A stretch of 64,000 nt of DNA, taken from assembly GCA_937925855.1 (NCBI GenBank), contig CALAMO010000024.1:38648-102647 (forward strand), read 5' to 3'. The position numbers and the translations under genes are program-made. Positions 27,004 to 35,865 of the stretch are shown here, in pieces. The notes beneath the pieces were generated by a model that was given only the letters and a program-made list of their open reading frames with translations, did no database searches and had not been told where the DNA came from. This stretch comes from an uncultured Thiotrichaceae bacterium (GTDB taxonomy: Bacteria; Pseudomonadota; Gammaproteobacteria; Thiotrichales; Thiotrichaceae). Positions within the stretch are counted from its first letter, which is position 1, and each line of letters starts with the position of its first letter.

Positions 27004-27909
27004 TCAAAGCGGATGGTGCGCCCGCCAATGGCGTGCAATATCAATCCGCCGACAGACCCAGACAGATTCATGTTGCTGTACGTAATCCAAAAATCGCGCC
27101 AGCGCCGCAGCCCGCCCAGGACGCCCTACTAAGCGACAGTGTAAACCAACCGACATCATTTTAGGGGCATATCCGCCCTCAGCATACAGCACATCAAAAC
27201 TATCTTTCAGGTAGCTAAAGAACTGGTCACCGCTATTAAACCCCTGCGGCGAGGCAAAACGCATATCATTGGCATCCAGTGTATACGGCACCATAAGCTG
27301 CGGCTCAGCAAATTGCGTATCCCAGTAGGGCAAATCATCCGCATAGCTGTCCGCATTATAGAGGAAACTACCTTCTTCAGCGGCAATACGGTGTGAGTTC
27401 GGGCTGCAGCGCCCCAAATACCAGCCGCTGGGCGCGCTGCCAGTAGTCTGTGTATGTATCTCAATCGCCTGTCGGATATGCTCACGCTCCGTCGCCTCAT
27501 CGATAAACTGATAATCAATCCAGCGATAGCCATGGCTGGCAATTTCCCAATCGGCCTGTAACATGGCGGCGACTGCGGCGGGATTACGCGCCAGCGCCAT
27601 GGCGACCCCAAACACGGTAACCGGTAAATTCCGCGCGGTAAAAAGATTATACAAGCGCCAGAACCCAGCGCGGGAGCCGTATTCATAAATCGACTCCATA
27701 TTCATATGGCGCATGTCCGGGTAAGCCTGCGCCCCCACGATTTCAGACAGGAAGGCTTCAGACGCCGGATCACCATGCAGAATGCAGTTCTCGCCGCCTT
27801 CCTCATAGTTAATCACAAACTGGAGCGCAATTCGCGCTTGGTCAGGCCATGTTACCACCGGCGGCTGTTGACCGTAACCCACTAGGTCACGCGGATAATC
27901 GTTCTGCAT
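27004..27909 (-). CDS. puuE: Allantoinase of the polysaccharide-deacetylase family
   Basis: Opens allantoin to allantoate without the classical metal-dependent amidohydrolase fold. The protein begins 'MQNDYPRDLVGYG', shows the NodB-like pattern 'FVINYEEGGE', 'EIASHGYRWIDYQ' and 'GWYLGRCSPNSHRI', and ends with an HTH-like basic tail. The frame is open to 28011, but family members start at this ATG (301 residues; homologues about 305). An intrinsic terminator ends only about 19 bases upstream of the start codon. First gene of the ureide cluster. Confidence 0.93.
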   Translation of the reverse strand: MQNDYPRDLVGYGQQPPVVTWPDQARIALQFVINYEEGGENCILHGDPASEAFLSEIVGAQAYPDMRHMNMESIYEYGSRAGFWRLYNLFTARNLPVTVFGVAMALARNPAAVAAMLQADWEIASHGYRWIDYQFIDEATEREHIRQAIEIHTQTTGSAPSGWYLGRCSPNSHRIAAEEGSFLYNADSYADDLPYWDTQFAEPQLMVPYTLDANDMRFASPQGFNSGDQFFSYLKDSFDVLYAEGGYAPKMMSVGLHCRLVGRPGRAAALARFLDYVQQHESVWVCRRIDIARHWRAHHPL

Positions 27910-27927
27910 AGCGCATGTCTCAGCAAG

Positions 27928-27963
27928 AAAAAAAGCGGGACAACAGCATACTGTCGCCCCGCT
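27928..27963 (-). terminator. Strong intrinsic terminator just upstream of puuE
   Basis: On the minus strand a 13-bp stem (27951-27963 with 27934-27946, two G-T pairs) with a 4-base loop is followed by seven T. It lies downstream of amtB, but ends 19 bases before the puuE start codon. This leaves no room for a promoter between them, so it is either the amtB terminator with heavy read-through or an attenuator of puuE. Confidence 0.85.
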
Positions 27964-27967
27964 CGTA

Positions 27968-27999
27968 TTGTATGCCATTCTAGCCAGAATGAAATACAA
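27968..27999. promoter_or_regulatory. 32-bp palindrome upstream of puuE (candidate operator)
   Basis: The outer arms TTGTAT and ATACAA and inner arms CATTCT and AGAATG are arranged symmetrically around AGCC. Of 16 position pairs 13 are complementary. The symmetry and location, 58 bases upstream of puuE, suggest an operator for a regulator of ureide use. No regulator gene is adjacent. Confidence 0.55.
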
Positions 28000-28073
28000 G
28001 GCTGCTGCCAACCTACAACTTTATGGCCTCGATTTTATTGCTTCGCTCCGCTGTTGTTTATTAATGCCGTGCA

Positions 28074-29357
28074 TTAACGGGTGAACTCAGGATAGGCTTC
28101 CATACCACACTCGCTCACATCTGCACCTTCATATTCTTCTTCCTCAGAAATACGCAGCCCCATCAGCAGCTTGATCACAAACCAAACCAGAAGCGAAGCC
28201 CCGAATACCCAAGCAAAAATCACCACAGCACCCAAAGCCTGAGCCGCAAAGGAGGCGTCACTATTAGTCAGCGGTACCACCATTAGGCCGAACAGACCCA
28301 CCACGCCATGCACCGAAATAGCGCCCACCGGATCGTCGATACGCAGCTTATCGAGGAACAGGATTGAGAACACCACAATCAAACCACCGCCAGCACCAAT
28401 CAAGGTAGCTGCCAACGCCGAGGGCGTAGCAGGCTCGGCGGTGATCGCTACCAAGCCAGCCAGCGCACCGTTCAATGCCATCGTCAGATCCGCTTTACCA
28501 AACATGAGGCGCGCCACTAACAGTGCGGTCACCGCTCCAGCCGCCGCCGCTGCATTCGTGTTCAAAAACACCATCGCCACCGCATTGGCATTGCTAATGT
28601 CACCTAGCTTAAGCACCGAACCCCCGTTAAAGCCAAACCAGCCCATCCAGAGAATAAAGGTACCGAGCGTTGCCAACGGCAGATTCGCACCCGGAATCGC
28701 ATTGATTTGGCCGTTCGGACCGTATTTACCTTTGCGCGCACCTAATAACAATACGCCCGCCAGTGCGGCGGCTGCGCCTGCCATATGCACAATGCCAGAA
28801 CCGGCAAAATCACTGAAGCCAACCTCCCCAACCTTAAGTTCAAACAGGCCAAACACAGGCTTACCGCCCCATGTCCAGCTGCCTTCCATGGGATAGATGA
28901 ATCCGGTCATCACCACCGCAAATAGTAGGAAAGCCCACAGCTTCATCCGCTCCGCTACGGCTCCAGAGACAATAGACATGGCTGTCGCTACAAACACGAC
29001 CTGGAAGAAGAAATCAGCGGCGTTAGCATAAACCGCGTCCCCTTCGAAACCTGCTGCCGCTGATTCTGCGAGCACACTACCCACCAGCGCATCAGCACTT
29101 TCTGCTCCATCCAGCGCAATGCCACTCAGCATCAAGCCACCGTCATACATAATGTTGTAGCCAAGCAGCAGATACATCACGCAGGCGATGGAATACAGCG
29201 CAATATTTTTGGTCAAAATCTCAGTAGTACTTTTAGTGCGCACCAAGCCCGCTTCCAGCATGGCAAAACCTGCCGCCATCCACATTACCAGGGCGCCGCA
29301 GACTAAAAAATAGAACGTATCAATGGCATACTGCAAATGAAAAATTTGTGCTTCCAT
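28074..29357 (-). CDS. amtB: Ammonium transporter AmtB
   Basis: A 427-residue Amt/Mep channel with 11 helices. Landmarks: 'YFLVCGALVMWMAAGFAMLEAGL' at the start, 'WTWGGKP', 'DFAGSGIVHMAGAAAALAG' with the first pore His, 'FNGGS' and 'AISVHGVVGLFG' with the second pore His. Unlike E. coli AmtB there is no obvious cleaved signal sequence. It lies 29 bases after glnK in the usual glnK-amtB pair; GlnK plugs AmtB when ammonium is plentiful. GGGAG ribosome site. Expected to be driven by the sigma-54 promoter upstream of glnK. Confidence 0.96.
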   Translation of the reverse strand: MEAQIFHLQYAIDTFYFLVCGALVMWMAAGFAMLEAGLVRTKSTTEILTKNIALYSIACVMYLLLGYNIMYDGGLMLSGIALDGAESADALVGSVLAESAAAGFEGDAVYANAADFFFQVVFVATAMSIVSGAVAERMKLWAFLLFAVVMTGFIYPMEGSWTWGGKPVFGLFELKVGEVGFSDFAGSGIVHMAGAAAALAGVLLLGARKGKYGPNGQINAIPGANLPLATLGTFILWMGWFGFNGGSVLKLGDISNANAVAMVFLNTNAAAAAGAVTALLVARLMFGKADLTMALNGALAGLVAITAEPATPSALAATLIGAGGGLIVVFSILFLDKLRIDDPVGAISVHGVVGLFGLMVVPLTNSDASFAAQALGAVVIFAWVFGASLLVWFVIKLLMGLRISEEEEYEGADVSECGMEAYPEFTR

Positions 29358-29386
29358 GATTAACTCCCAAGGTTAAATGTCGTTAT

Positions 29387-29824
<438 letters not shown>

Positions 29825-29870
29825 TTAATTAATTTTTTAAATGAAGAATAGGGTTGTAAGCACGGGAAAA

Positions 29871-29920
29871 CGCATGGTGATAGTGCACTGAAAAAAACCA
29901 GGGGGCACCAAAACAGTGCG
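29871..29920. promoter_or_regulatory. Possible NtrC enhancer sites upstream of glnK
   Basis: Two weak dyads resemble the NtrC box TGCACY-N4-TGGTGCA, at 29871-29887 and 29904-29920 (about four mismatches each). The stretch ATAGTGCACTGAAA here is also found in the glnL upstream region, where it forms better boxes. They lie 110-160 bases upstream of the predicted start, a normal enhancer distance. Confidence 0.45.
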
Positions 29921-29990
29921 CGGTAGCGATGTAGGCAAATATCGCGCTTATTCAGAGGGATAAGAGAAGGGATAGGCTATGGGTTCAGCC

Positions 29991-30021
29991 AAAAAAATAG
30001 CCGGACGACAAAGGCCCGGCT
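29991..30021 (-). terminator. Intrinsic terminator after amiC
   Basis: Minus-strand 8-bp stem (30014-30021 with 29999-30006, one G-T pair), 7-base loop, then a run of seven T after one A. It lies 32 bases beyond the amiC stop and insulates amiC from the glnK promoter. Confidence 0.8.
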
Positions 30022-30052
30022 TAAGCACAGATTCCGTTTTTGCCAATAAAAA

Positions 30053-31459
30053 TCAGGTATTGGCAGGAATCCTTAGTGTTTGCCCGATACGAATACGGGT
30101 GGAATTAAGTCGGTTAGCCCGCTTAATATCCGTTACTGACACTCCATGACGATCTGCAATTTCCGATAACGAATCACCGGATCGAACGATATACTTTGCC
30201 ATCTGACCACCGCGTGATTCGGTGGCTGTGGCCACTGCACGCCGCCTGACGCTGTTAGGGGCATGTGCATGCTGATAACGCCTCACCCCACTGAACATCG
30301 CATCAGCCAGTTTTTGCTGGTAAGCCGCAGTGCGCAGGCGCCGTTCCTCACGCGAATTACTGATAAAAGCCGTTTCCACCAGCATAGAGGGAATATCCGG
30401 TGCTTTCAGCACCACAAAGCTTGCGCTTTCTACCCGGCGGCGCAGTGGATTGCTGACGCGCGCCAACTCTTTCAGCGTACTGTTAGCCAAGTCTAAGCTC
30501 CGGTCGAGCGTTTCATTCTGGCTGAGATCCATTAAGATGGAAGCCACCTTGTCATTACCGCTGGCCGTGGGCACATAACCCAGCTTGCGCTCATAGGAAT
30601 TTTCACTTTTTGCCAACAATCTAGCGGCTTCGCTAGAGGCACCATTCTTTGACAAAATATACACCGATGAACCCTGCACGCTGGAGCTATGGTTAGCATC
30701 AGCGTGCACCGAGATGAATAAATCAGCCTTACTTTTGCGTGCAATTTCAATGCGCTTACGCAGCGGCACGTATTTATCACTACTGCGGGTCATAATCGCC
30801 TGCATGCCAGGCGCAGCATCAACACGCGCCTTCAGCTTACGTGACACGCTAAGTACAACATCTTTTTCGCGCGTCCCGCGTTTTCCCACCGCGCCAGGAT
30901 CACGACCCCCATGCCCCGGATCAATCACCACAATAAAATTACCGGGACGACTAGGTTTAGGGCTGACATTACGCGCTGGTGCAACGTTCTTTGCCGGGGC
31001 TTTTTTGCTTGCACCTGCCGGTGCTGGGCCAGAAGTTTTGAGCGTAATTTCCAGCAGATGCTGGCCGCCACTGTTTACCATGCGGTAAGACATAGTCGCC
31101 TGCTGCACTAGGTCTAGCACGATGCGCAGGAAACCCCCTTCGCGCTCAGCATACCTCACAGCTTTCAACGGCGGACGGTGATGTTTACCCTGCTTAAGCT
31201 TCCCCTCCATTGAGGTTTGCATTAGATCGATCACCACCCGATCAGGCGCTTTTAAGGTGAAAACTTTATGGTGCACTGCTGCACTTAATTTAAACGACAC
31301 TTTCAGTTCACTCGATGTGCCTGAAAGCTTCGCGCCGGTCAACTTGCCCGCCGGAGCAGCGGATAAATGACCCGATAAGATAAGCGGACTACTCAGTAAT
31401 CCGGCAGTGCTACCCAATTTCAACAAGAAACTACGTCGTGTTAACTGACTATTTTGCAT
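30053..31459 (-). CDS. N-acetylmuramoyl-L-alanine amidase (AmiC/AmiB type) with Tat signal and LysM
   Basis: A periplasmic peptidoglycan amidase of cell separation. From ATG 31459 the 468-residue protein begins with a Tat signal ('LTRRSFLLKLG'). It then has an AMIN septum-targeting domain, a Lys/Ala/Pro-rich linker and an Amidase_3 domain. The latter carries zinc-site and catalytic landmarks 'VIDPGHGGRDPGAVG', 'SVHADANHSS' and 'PSMLVETAFISN'. A C-terminal LysM follows ('YIVRSGDSLSEIADRHGVS'). E. coli AmiC has Tat but no LysM, and AmiB-type proteins often have LysM, so the letter name is left open. Downstream of tsaE, as in the conserved tsaE-amiB order. Confidence 0.94.
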   Translation of the reverse strand: MQNSQLTRRSFLLKLGSTAGLLSSPLILSGHLSAAPAGKLTGAKLSGTSSELKVSFKLSAAVHHKVFTLKAPDRVVIDLMQTSMEGKLKQGKHHRPPLKAVRYAEREGGFLRIVLDLVQQATMSYRMVNSGGQHLLEITLKTSGPAPAGASKKAPAKNVAPARNVSPKPSRPGNFIVVIDPGHGGRDPGAVGKRGTREKDVVLSVSRKLKARVDAAPGMQAIMTRSSDKYVPLRKRIEIARKSKADLFISVHADANHSSSVQGSSVYILSKNGASSEAARLLAKSENSYERKLGYVPTASGNDKVASILMDLSQNETLDRSLDLANSTLKELARVSNPLRRRVESASFVVLKAPDIPSMLVETAFISNSREERRLRTAAYQQKLADAMFSGVRRYQHAHAPNSVRRRAVATATESRGGQMAKYIVRSGDSLSEIADRHGVSVTDIKRANRLNSTRIRIGQTLRIPANT

Positions 31460-31619
31460 AATTTTACCCGCCAACACTGGAGGCTTGCTTAAACGCAACC
31501 ACCCGTCAACAACAAGTTATTAATATCGAATTAATATTAACTGAGAAAAATACTTTTTCAAGTGATTTTTTATCAATGCGCGCCAAACACATGATAAACA
31601 TCAAAATATACATTTATCG

Positions 31620-32048
31620 TTAACGTGATATTTTGACCAATCGACCCTGTTCTATGATTGAAATGCAAATATGCCAATCAACCATTGGCACAAAATCACC
31701 GCCCTTTTCTGGCCACTCCAACAAGCAAAGCGAGCGTTCGTTGAAGTAATCCCTGAACCCCATATACTCAAGTTCATCTGGACTACCCAGGCGGTAAAGA
31801 TCAAAATGATAAATATCGCGCTGCGCCAAATGATAGGGTTCTACCAGCGTGTAAGTAGGGCTTTTGACCACGCCGTCATGCCCAAGTTTCTTTAGTAAGC
31901 CGCGTACCAGCGTTGTCTTACCTGCCCCTAGGTCTCCTTGCAGGGTAATTACGCCGTGCTCTGGTAGCAACTCTCCCAGCGCAGCACCCAATGCCAGCAT
32001 ATTGTCTTCACCGATGACCGGGAATGCCTGTTCAAATGATACATTCAT
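31620..32048 (-). CDS. tsaE: tRNA threonylcarbamoyladenosine biosynthesis ATPase TsaE
   Basis: A 142-residue P-loop ATPase ('GDLGAGKTTLVRGLL', Walker A; 'PTYTLVEPY'; 'HFDLYRLGSPDELEYMG'). It works with TsaB and TsaD to place t6A on tRNA. Length is close to E. coli TsaE (153). It precedes the amidase gene, and queG diverges on the other side. In E. coli nnr (yjeF) lies between queG and tsaE; it is missing here. Confidence 0.95.
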   Translation of the reverse strand: MNVSFEQAFPVIGEDNMLALGAALGELLPEHGVITLQGDLGAGKTTLVRGLLKKLGHDGVVKSPTYTLVEPYHLAQRDIYHFDLYRLGSPDELEYMGFRDYFNERSLCLLEWPEKGGDFVPMVDWHICISIIEQGRLVKISR

Positions 32049-32327
32049 CGCTATAAATTCACGGAATTTAACACAGCCACACGACCAGCCTGCCCTCTAA
32101 GGCATTATTACTGGCCCCATACAGCACGCAAATATGGCCGACGAACTGCGGCCATGCTGCTATCTCAATTCAAATGCCCCAATCTCGATGCTCCTATCGC
32201 TAGGTCGCCCGCAGCATCAAACCATCACTTAATGCAGCTGATGCCTGCGCTACGATCACGTTCATACCACTTCATACTCGTGTACACTGCGGGTTTACCT
32301 TCAGTTATATGTGCCGCCACTGCAATC

Positions 32328-33458
32328 ATGCCAACGTCTCAAACTGCACCCCAAACCACTCAGCTTTCCAAGCAACCTTCCGATACACCTGCTCAGCTCA
32401 GCACTGATTTTAGCGCCAAGATCAGCGCCTGGGGCAAAGCACTAGGCTTTGATGCACTCGGCATTAGCAATACCGATTTGTCCGCCGCTGAACAGCACTT
32501 ATTCGACTGGCTCGGGCAAGATTATCAGGGCGATATGACCTGGATGCACAGCCACGGCACCAAACGCAGCCGGCCCGCCGAACTAGTACCCGGCACGCTC
32601 AGCATCATCAGTGTAAGGATGAATTATCTACCGGCCCCGGCAGCGGATGCCACCATGGTACTAAATCATCCCGAACTCGGCTATATCTCACGCTACGCGC
32701 TGGGGCGTGACTACCATAAAGTACTACGCCAACGCCTGAAAAAACTGGCGCAGCGCATCCAGCAGGAAGTAGGCGCATTCGGCTATCGCGTTTTCACTGA
32801 CAGTGCGCCGGTGCTGGAAAAGCCCATTGCCGTTAAAGCTGGGCTAGGCTGGATTGGCAAACATACCAATGTGCTAAGCCGCGACGCCGGCTCATGGTTT
32901 TTTCTCGGCGAGCTTTATACCGACCTGCCGCTTTCACAAAGCGCTGCGTTAGACGAACACTGCGGCGCGTGCACAGCTTGCATCAACATTTGCCCAACCC
33001 AGGCCATCGTTGCGCCTTATGAACTGGATGCGCGGCGCTGTATTTCGTATCTAACAATCGAGCATAAAGGCGCCATCCCGGTAGCACTACGCCCGCTCAT
33101 CGGGAACCGGATTTATGGCTGCGATGACTGCCAGCTTATCTGCCCGTGGAATCGTTTCGCACAGCACAGCACAGAGCCTGATTTTAGCGTACGCCATTCA
33201 CTGGATGCCCCCCACCTGATCGATTTATTTTGCTGGGATGAAGACACATTCTTGCAAAATTTCACAGGTTCAGCGATCCGGCGCATTGGCTTTGAACGGT
33301 GGCAGCGTAATCTGGCAGTCGCTATGGGCAATGCACCTACTAGCCTACGTATATTACAGAGCCTGCAAAAAAAATTAGCACAAACACACAGTACGATGGT
33401 GCGTGAACATATTATCTGGGCTATTGCGCAACACGAGCAACCAAAGAGTTCGCAATAA
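32328..33458 (+). CDS. queG: Epoxyqueuosine reductase QueG
   Basis: Reduces epoxyqueuosine to queuosine at the wobble base of tRNA using cobalamin and two [4Fe-4S] clusters. Cluster motifs are 'CGACTACINICPTQAI' and 'CDDCQLICPWN'. Other landmarks are 'SVRMNYLP', 'YALGRDYHKVLR' and 'VLEKPIAVKAGLGWIGKHTN'. The frame is open from 32154, but the family alignment favours ATG 32328 (376 residues; E. coli 379). No strong ribosome site is seen there, so the start is moderately sure. QueG needs cobalamin, yet no cobalamin synthesis operon is present in the window. Confidence 0.94.
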   Translation: MPTSQTAPQTTQLSKQPSDTPAQLSTDFSAKISAWGKALGFDALGISNTDLSAAEQHLFDWLGQDYQGDMTWMHSHGTKRSRPAELVPGTLSIISVRMNYLPAPAADATMVLNHPELGYISRYALGRDYHKVLRQRLKKLAQRIQQEVGAFGYRVFTDSAPVLEKPIAVKAGLGWIGKHTNVLSRDAGSWFFLGELYTDLPLSQSAALDEHCGACTACINICPTQAIVAPYELDARRCISYLTIEHKGAIPVALRPLIGNRIYGCDDCQLICPWNRFAQHSTEPDFSVRHSLDAPHLIDLFCWDEDTFLQNFTGSAIRRIGFERWQRNLAVAMGNAPTSLRILQSLQKKLAQTHSTMVREHIIWAIAQHEQPKSSQ

Positions 33459-33584
33459 ATCGCCGCTTATCTACAATACAGCGCCGTTAATCATTGATTT
33501 ATCCATTTGTCACTATTATAGATGCATTAATTAAAACTATCTGACACTATTTAATCCAACAAACCCAAACGAATCTGAAACACC

Positions 33585-33941
33585 ATGAAAGCAATAAAAA
33601 CAAGACCGTTCCAGCGGCCATTGCTAGTCGTGTTGTCCCTGACAATATTAACTGGTTGTTCTGGCCTACCGTCCCAGTCTGCTAATATTTACAAAGACTT
33701 AGAGCAAAAAGTAAAATACGCCTACAACACCACTATACCGGTACAACAACAAGGTATCATACCGGCCTTATTTAAAACAGTCTCAGTGCCCGGAATGGAT
33801 TTACTTAAAAACCCTATTGTGTTTAAAGCAAATCATCGTTCTGGGTTGACAGTTCCGGGAATAATAAATCCATTCACTGCAAAACCTAAAAAGCAGGACC
33901 CCAAAGAATTACGCTATATTGAACAATTTTATGGACTGTAG
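33585..33941 (+). CDS. Hypothetical lipoprotein (118 residues)
   Basis: The product starts with a lipoprotein signal ('LVVLSLTILTGC', lipidated Cys at about residue 25), then about 90 residues with no family I recognise. Pro/Lys-rich stretches such as 'NPFTAKPKKQDPKELRYIEQFYGL' end it. The surrounding DNA is more AT-rich than its neighbours. A three-hairpin element follows. Confidence 0.65.
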   Translation: MKAIKTRPFQRPLLVVLSLTILTGCSGLPSQSANIYKDLEQKVKYAYNTTIPVQQQGIIPALFKTVSVPGMDLLKNPIVFKANHRSGLTVPGIINPFTAKPKKQDPKELRYIEQFYGL

Positions 33942-33992
33942 TTAAAACGATATTTACCAAAATTTCTTCTGCATTTTTGTTGTTAGTCCCTA

Positions 33993-34081
33993 GAGTCCTT
34001 GCGAGGACTCACATTAACATAAAGGTCTTAGCCCTTCCTTTATGTTCTTTTGGCCAGACACACCTTGTGTCTGGCTTTTTT
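33993..34081 (+). ncRNA. Candidate structured RNA: three tandem hairpins ending in a terminator
   Basis: Three perfect stem-loops follow each other: 33993-34010 (7-bp stem, 4-base loop), 34017-34045 (9-bp stem, 11-base loop) and 34053-34075 (10-bp stem, 3-base loop) followed by six T. No reading frame of note lies here. It could be a small RNA released from the 3' end of the lipoprotein transcript, or an independent one; I found no clear promoter. No known RNA family is recognised. Confidence 0.5.
34053..34081 (+). terminator. Intrinsic terminator before pdxH
   Basis: A perfect 10-bp GC-rich stem (34053-34062 with 34066-34075), CCT loop, then TTTTTT. It is the third hairpin of the element at 33993-34081 and ends transcription coming from the lipoprotein gene. 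Confidence 0.88.
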
Positions 34082-34169
34082 AATTCTTCAATTAATAGCA
34101 CCGCTCTGTGGGAATTTGCTTGTTCGAATAGCGCACAGCACTCTCCCATTTTTAATTTGGCAAAGATCA

Positions 34170-34811
34170 ATGATGGATATCGGCGCATTACGCAGTGAAT
34201 ATAAGCAGGGCCGCCTGGATCGGGCAGACCTAAACCCAAACCCTATGGCTCAGTTTGAACAATGGTTTCAGCAGGCGAATACCAGCCAAGTTATTGAAGT
34301 CAATGCCATGCAGCTGGCGACGGCCTCTTCAGCAGGACGCCCAAGCCTGCGCACCGTATTGATGAAAGCATTCGACCAGCGAGGCTTTGTGTTCTACACC
34401 AACTATAACAGCCAGAAAGCACAGGAAATCACCGCGAACCCACAAGTTTCAGCCCTGTTTTTCTGGAAAGAACTGGAGCGTCAGGTTGAAATAACTGGCG
34501 CAGTAGAGAAAGTCAATCCCAGCGAGTCATTGGACTATTTTCTCAGCCGTCCCAGGGGTAGCCAGCTCGGTGCCTGGGTGTCACAACAAAGCAGTACCCT
34601 CGTATCCCGTGACGTTCTGGAACAAAAGCTGGCCGCCATGCAGCAAAAATTTGCCCAAGGTGCTATACCTCTGCCAGACTTCTGGGGTGGATTCCGTATT
34701 ATCCCAGACACCATTGAGTTCTGGCAGGGCAGGCCCAGCCGCTTGCATGATCGCTTTGAATACCGTCTAGATAAGCATAAGAACTGGGACGTTGCCCGTT
34801 TATCACCTTAA
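34170..34811 (+). CDS. pdxH: Pyridoxamine 5'-phosphate oxidase
   Basis: FMN enzyme that makes pyridoxal phosphate. The 213-residue protein starts 'MMDIGALRSEYKQGRLDRAD'. It shows 'PSLRTVLMKAFDQRGFVFYTN', 'SALFFWKELERQVEITGAVEKV' and the conserved C-terminus 'EFWQGRPSRLHDRFEY...VARLSP'. The frame is open upstream to 34050, but that part is not PdxH-like and overlaps a terminator. ATG 34170 or 34173 is right; E. coli PdxH has 218 residues. Confidence 0.95.
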   Translation: MMDIGALRSEYKQGRLDRADLNPNPMAQFEQWFQQANTSQVIEVNAMQLATASSAGRPSLRTVLMKAFDQRGFVFYTNYNSQKAQEITANPQVSALFFWKELERQVEITGAVEKVNPSESLDYFLSRPRGSQLGAWVSQQSSTLVSRDVLEQKLAAMQQKFAQGAIPLPDFWGGFRIIPDTIEFWQGRPSRLHDRFEYRLDKHKNWDVARLSP

Positions 34812-34920
34812 GCGGCGCTGTTTTGGCGAGCAAAACACAAGATTTTTGCTTAATGATCGGTTAAGCTGTGTAATCTAATTCAGGACATGTCACTCAAGAC
34901 ATAACAGGAACTTATCAGTT

Positions 34921-35817
34921 ATGTGCGCCCGCATTATACCCCCTCTGCTGCTGGCTGTTGCTCTATTTTCCGCCTGCAATGGAGATAAAAACGCAGCGTC
35001 CGATGTCATCGTCAGTCAGGCCAAAGCAATTAAGACCCAGACTCAGGAACTGCCTCAGGCACTCAAACCCACGTTTACCGTGCTGGAACTGAAGCGTAGC
35101 GGTGGGATTAAATGCCCCGCTGCAGGCGAAACTAATGCAGAAAATCTGGCGGAAGACTTACTTTGTGCCTCAGTTACCCTGAGCTATCCAGAGGCAAGTT
35201 TAGACGCCAATCCTGAAATGGCAACTGCTCTGAATGCTCTTATTCTGCAACAGATGGTCGACGACCCGGAGCGTGAAGCGGATGCCCCAGCACTTTCACT
35301 GGAACAGTTCGCCGATAGTTTTATCGCTGAATACCAGAAAGACCCTAATCCATTCACCAGCTGGGCATTGGAACGCGATATGAGTGTCGCTTTCGACAAC
35401 AATAAGTTGCTAAGCCTACTGTTTCAAGAATACGGTTACACCGGAGGCGCACACCCCTCTGGCTATCAGCGCTACACAGTGCTCAGTCTAAGCGATGGCA
35501 AACCGATTAAGCTGACTCTGGCTGACTTGTTTAGCCCGGGTTATGAGACACCACTCAACGTCATTGGGGAAAAAATTTTTCGCGCCACTCGCGGACTAGA
35601 CGAAGCCGCTAACTTGGAGGAACAGGGCTTTTCTTTCGCCAACAACGTGTTCATGCTTAATGAGAACTTTGGCATATTACAAGATGGCCTTGAATTTATT
35701 TTTAACAGCTATGAGGTCGCTCCTTACGCCATGGGGCCGACACAGTTCACGATACCCTATGAAGACATTCAGTCTCTTATCGCTGCTGATGGCCCCTTAG
35801 GCCATACCATTCAATAA
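34921..35817 (+). CDS. DUF3298/RsiV-like lipoprotein
   Basis: A 298-residue lipoprotein (signal with 'VALFSAC', lipidated Cys near residue 19). The C-terminal half matches the DUF4163/DUF3298 pair seen in RsiV and PdaC: 'LLSLLFQEYGYTGGAHPSGYQRYTVLSLSDG', 'LADLF' and 'PYAMGPTQFTIPYEDIQSLI' (landmarks only). In RsiV this domain binds lysozyme; here it is a free lipoprotein, so an envelope or lysozyme-related role is a guess. AGGAA ribosome site; 48 bases ahead of the CobH-like gene. Confidence 0.8.
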   Translation: MCARIIPPLLLAVALFSACNGDKNAASDVIVSQAKAIKTQTQELPQALKPTFTVLELKRSGGIKCPAAGETNAENLAEDLLCASVTLSYPEASLDANPEMATALNALILQQMVDDPEREADAPALSLEQFADSFIAEYQKDPNPFTSWALERDMSVAFDNNKLLSLLFQEYGYTGGAHPSGYQRYTVLSLSDGKPIKLTLADLFSPGYETPLNVIGEKIFRATRGLDEAANLEEQGFSFANNVFMLNENFGILQDGLEFIFNSYEVAPYAMGPTQFTIPYEDIQSLIAADGPLGHTIQ

Positions 35818-35865
35818 GCAGCACCCCAATCGCCTTATATTGCTCTCCAGAAAGGAACGCTGTCC

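Noticed and set aside
27910..28011. 34-residue N-terminal extension of puuE
   Set aside because: It runs through the terminator and palindrome and is not conserved in the family.
32154..32327. 58-residue N-terminal extension of queG
   Set aside because: QueG homology begins after 32328, and the resulting length matches E. coli.
34050..34169. N-terminal extension of pdxH with a hydrophobic, signal-like start
   Set aside because: It overlaps an intrinsic terminator and is not part of the PdxH family; the ATG at 34170 is the real start.
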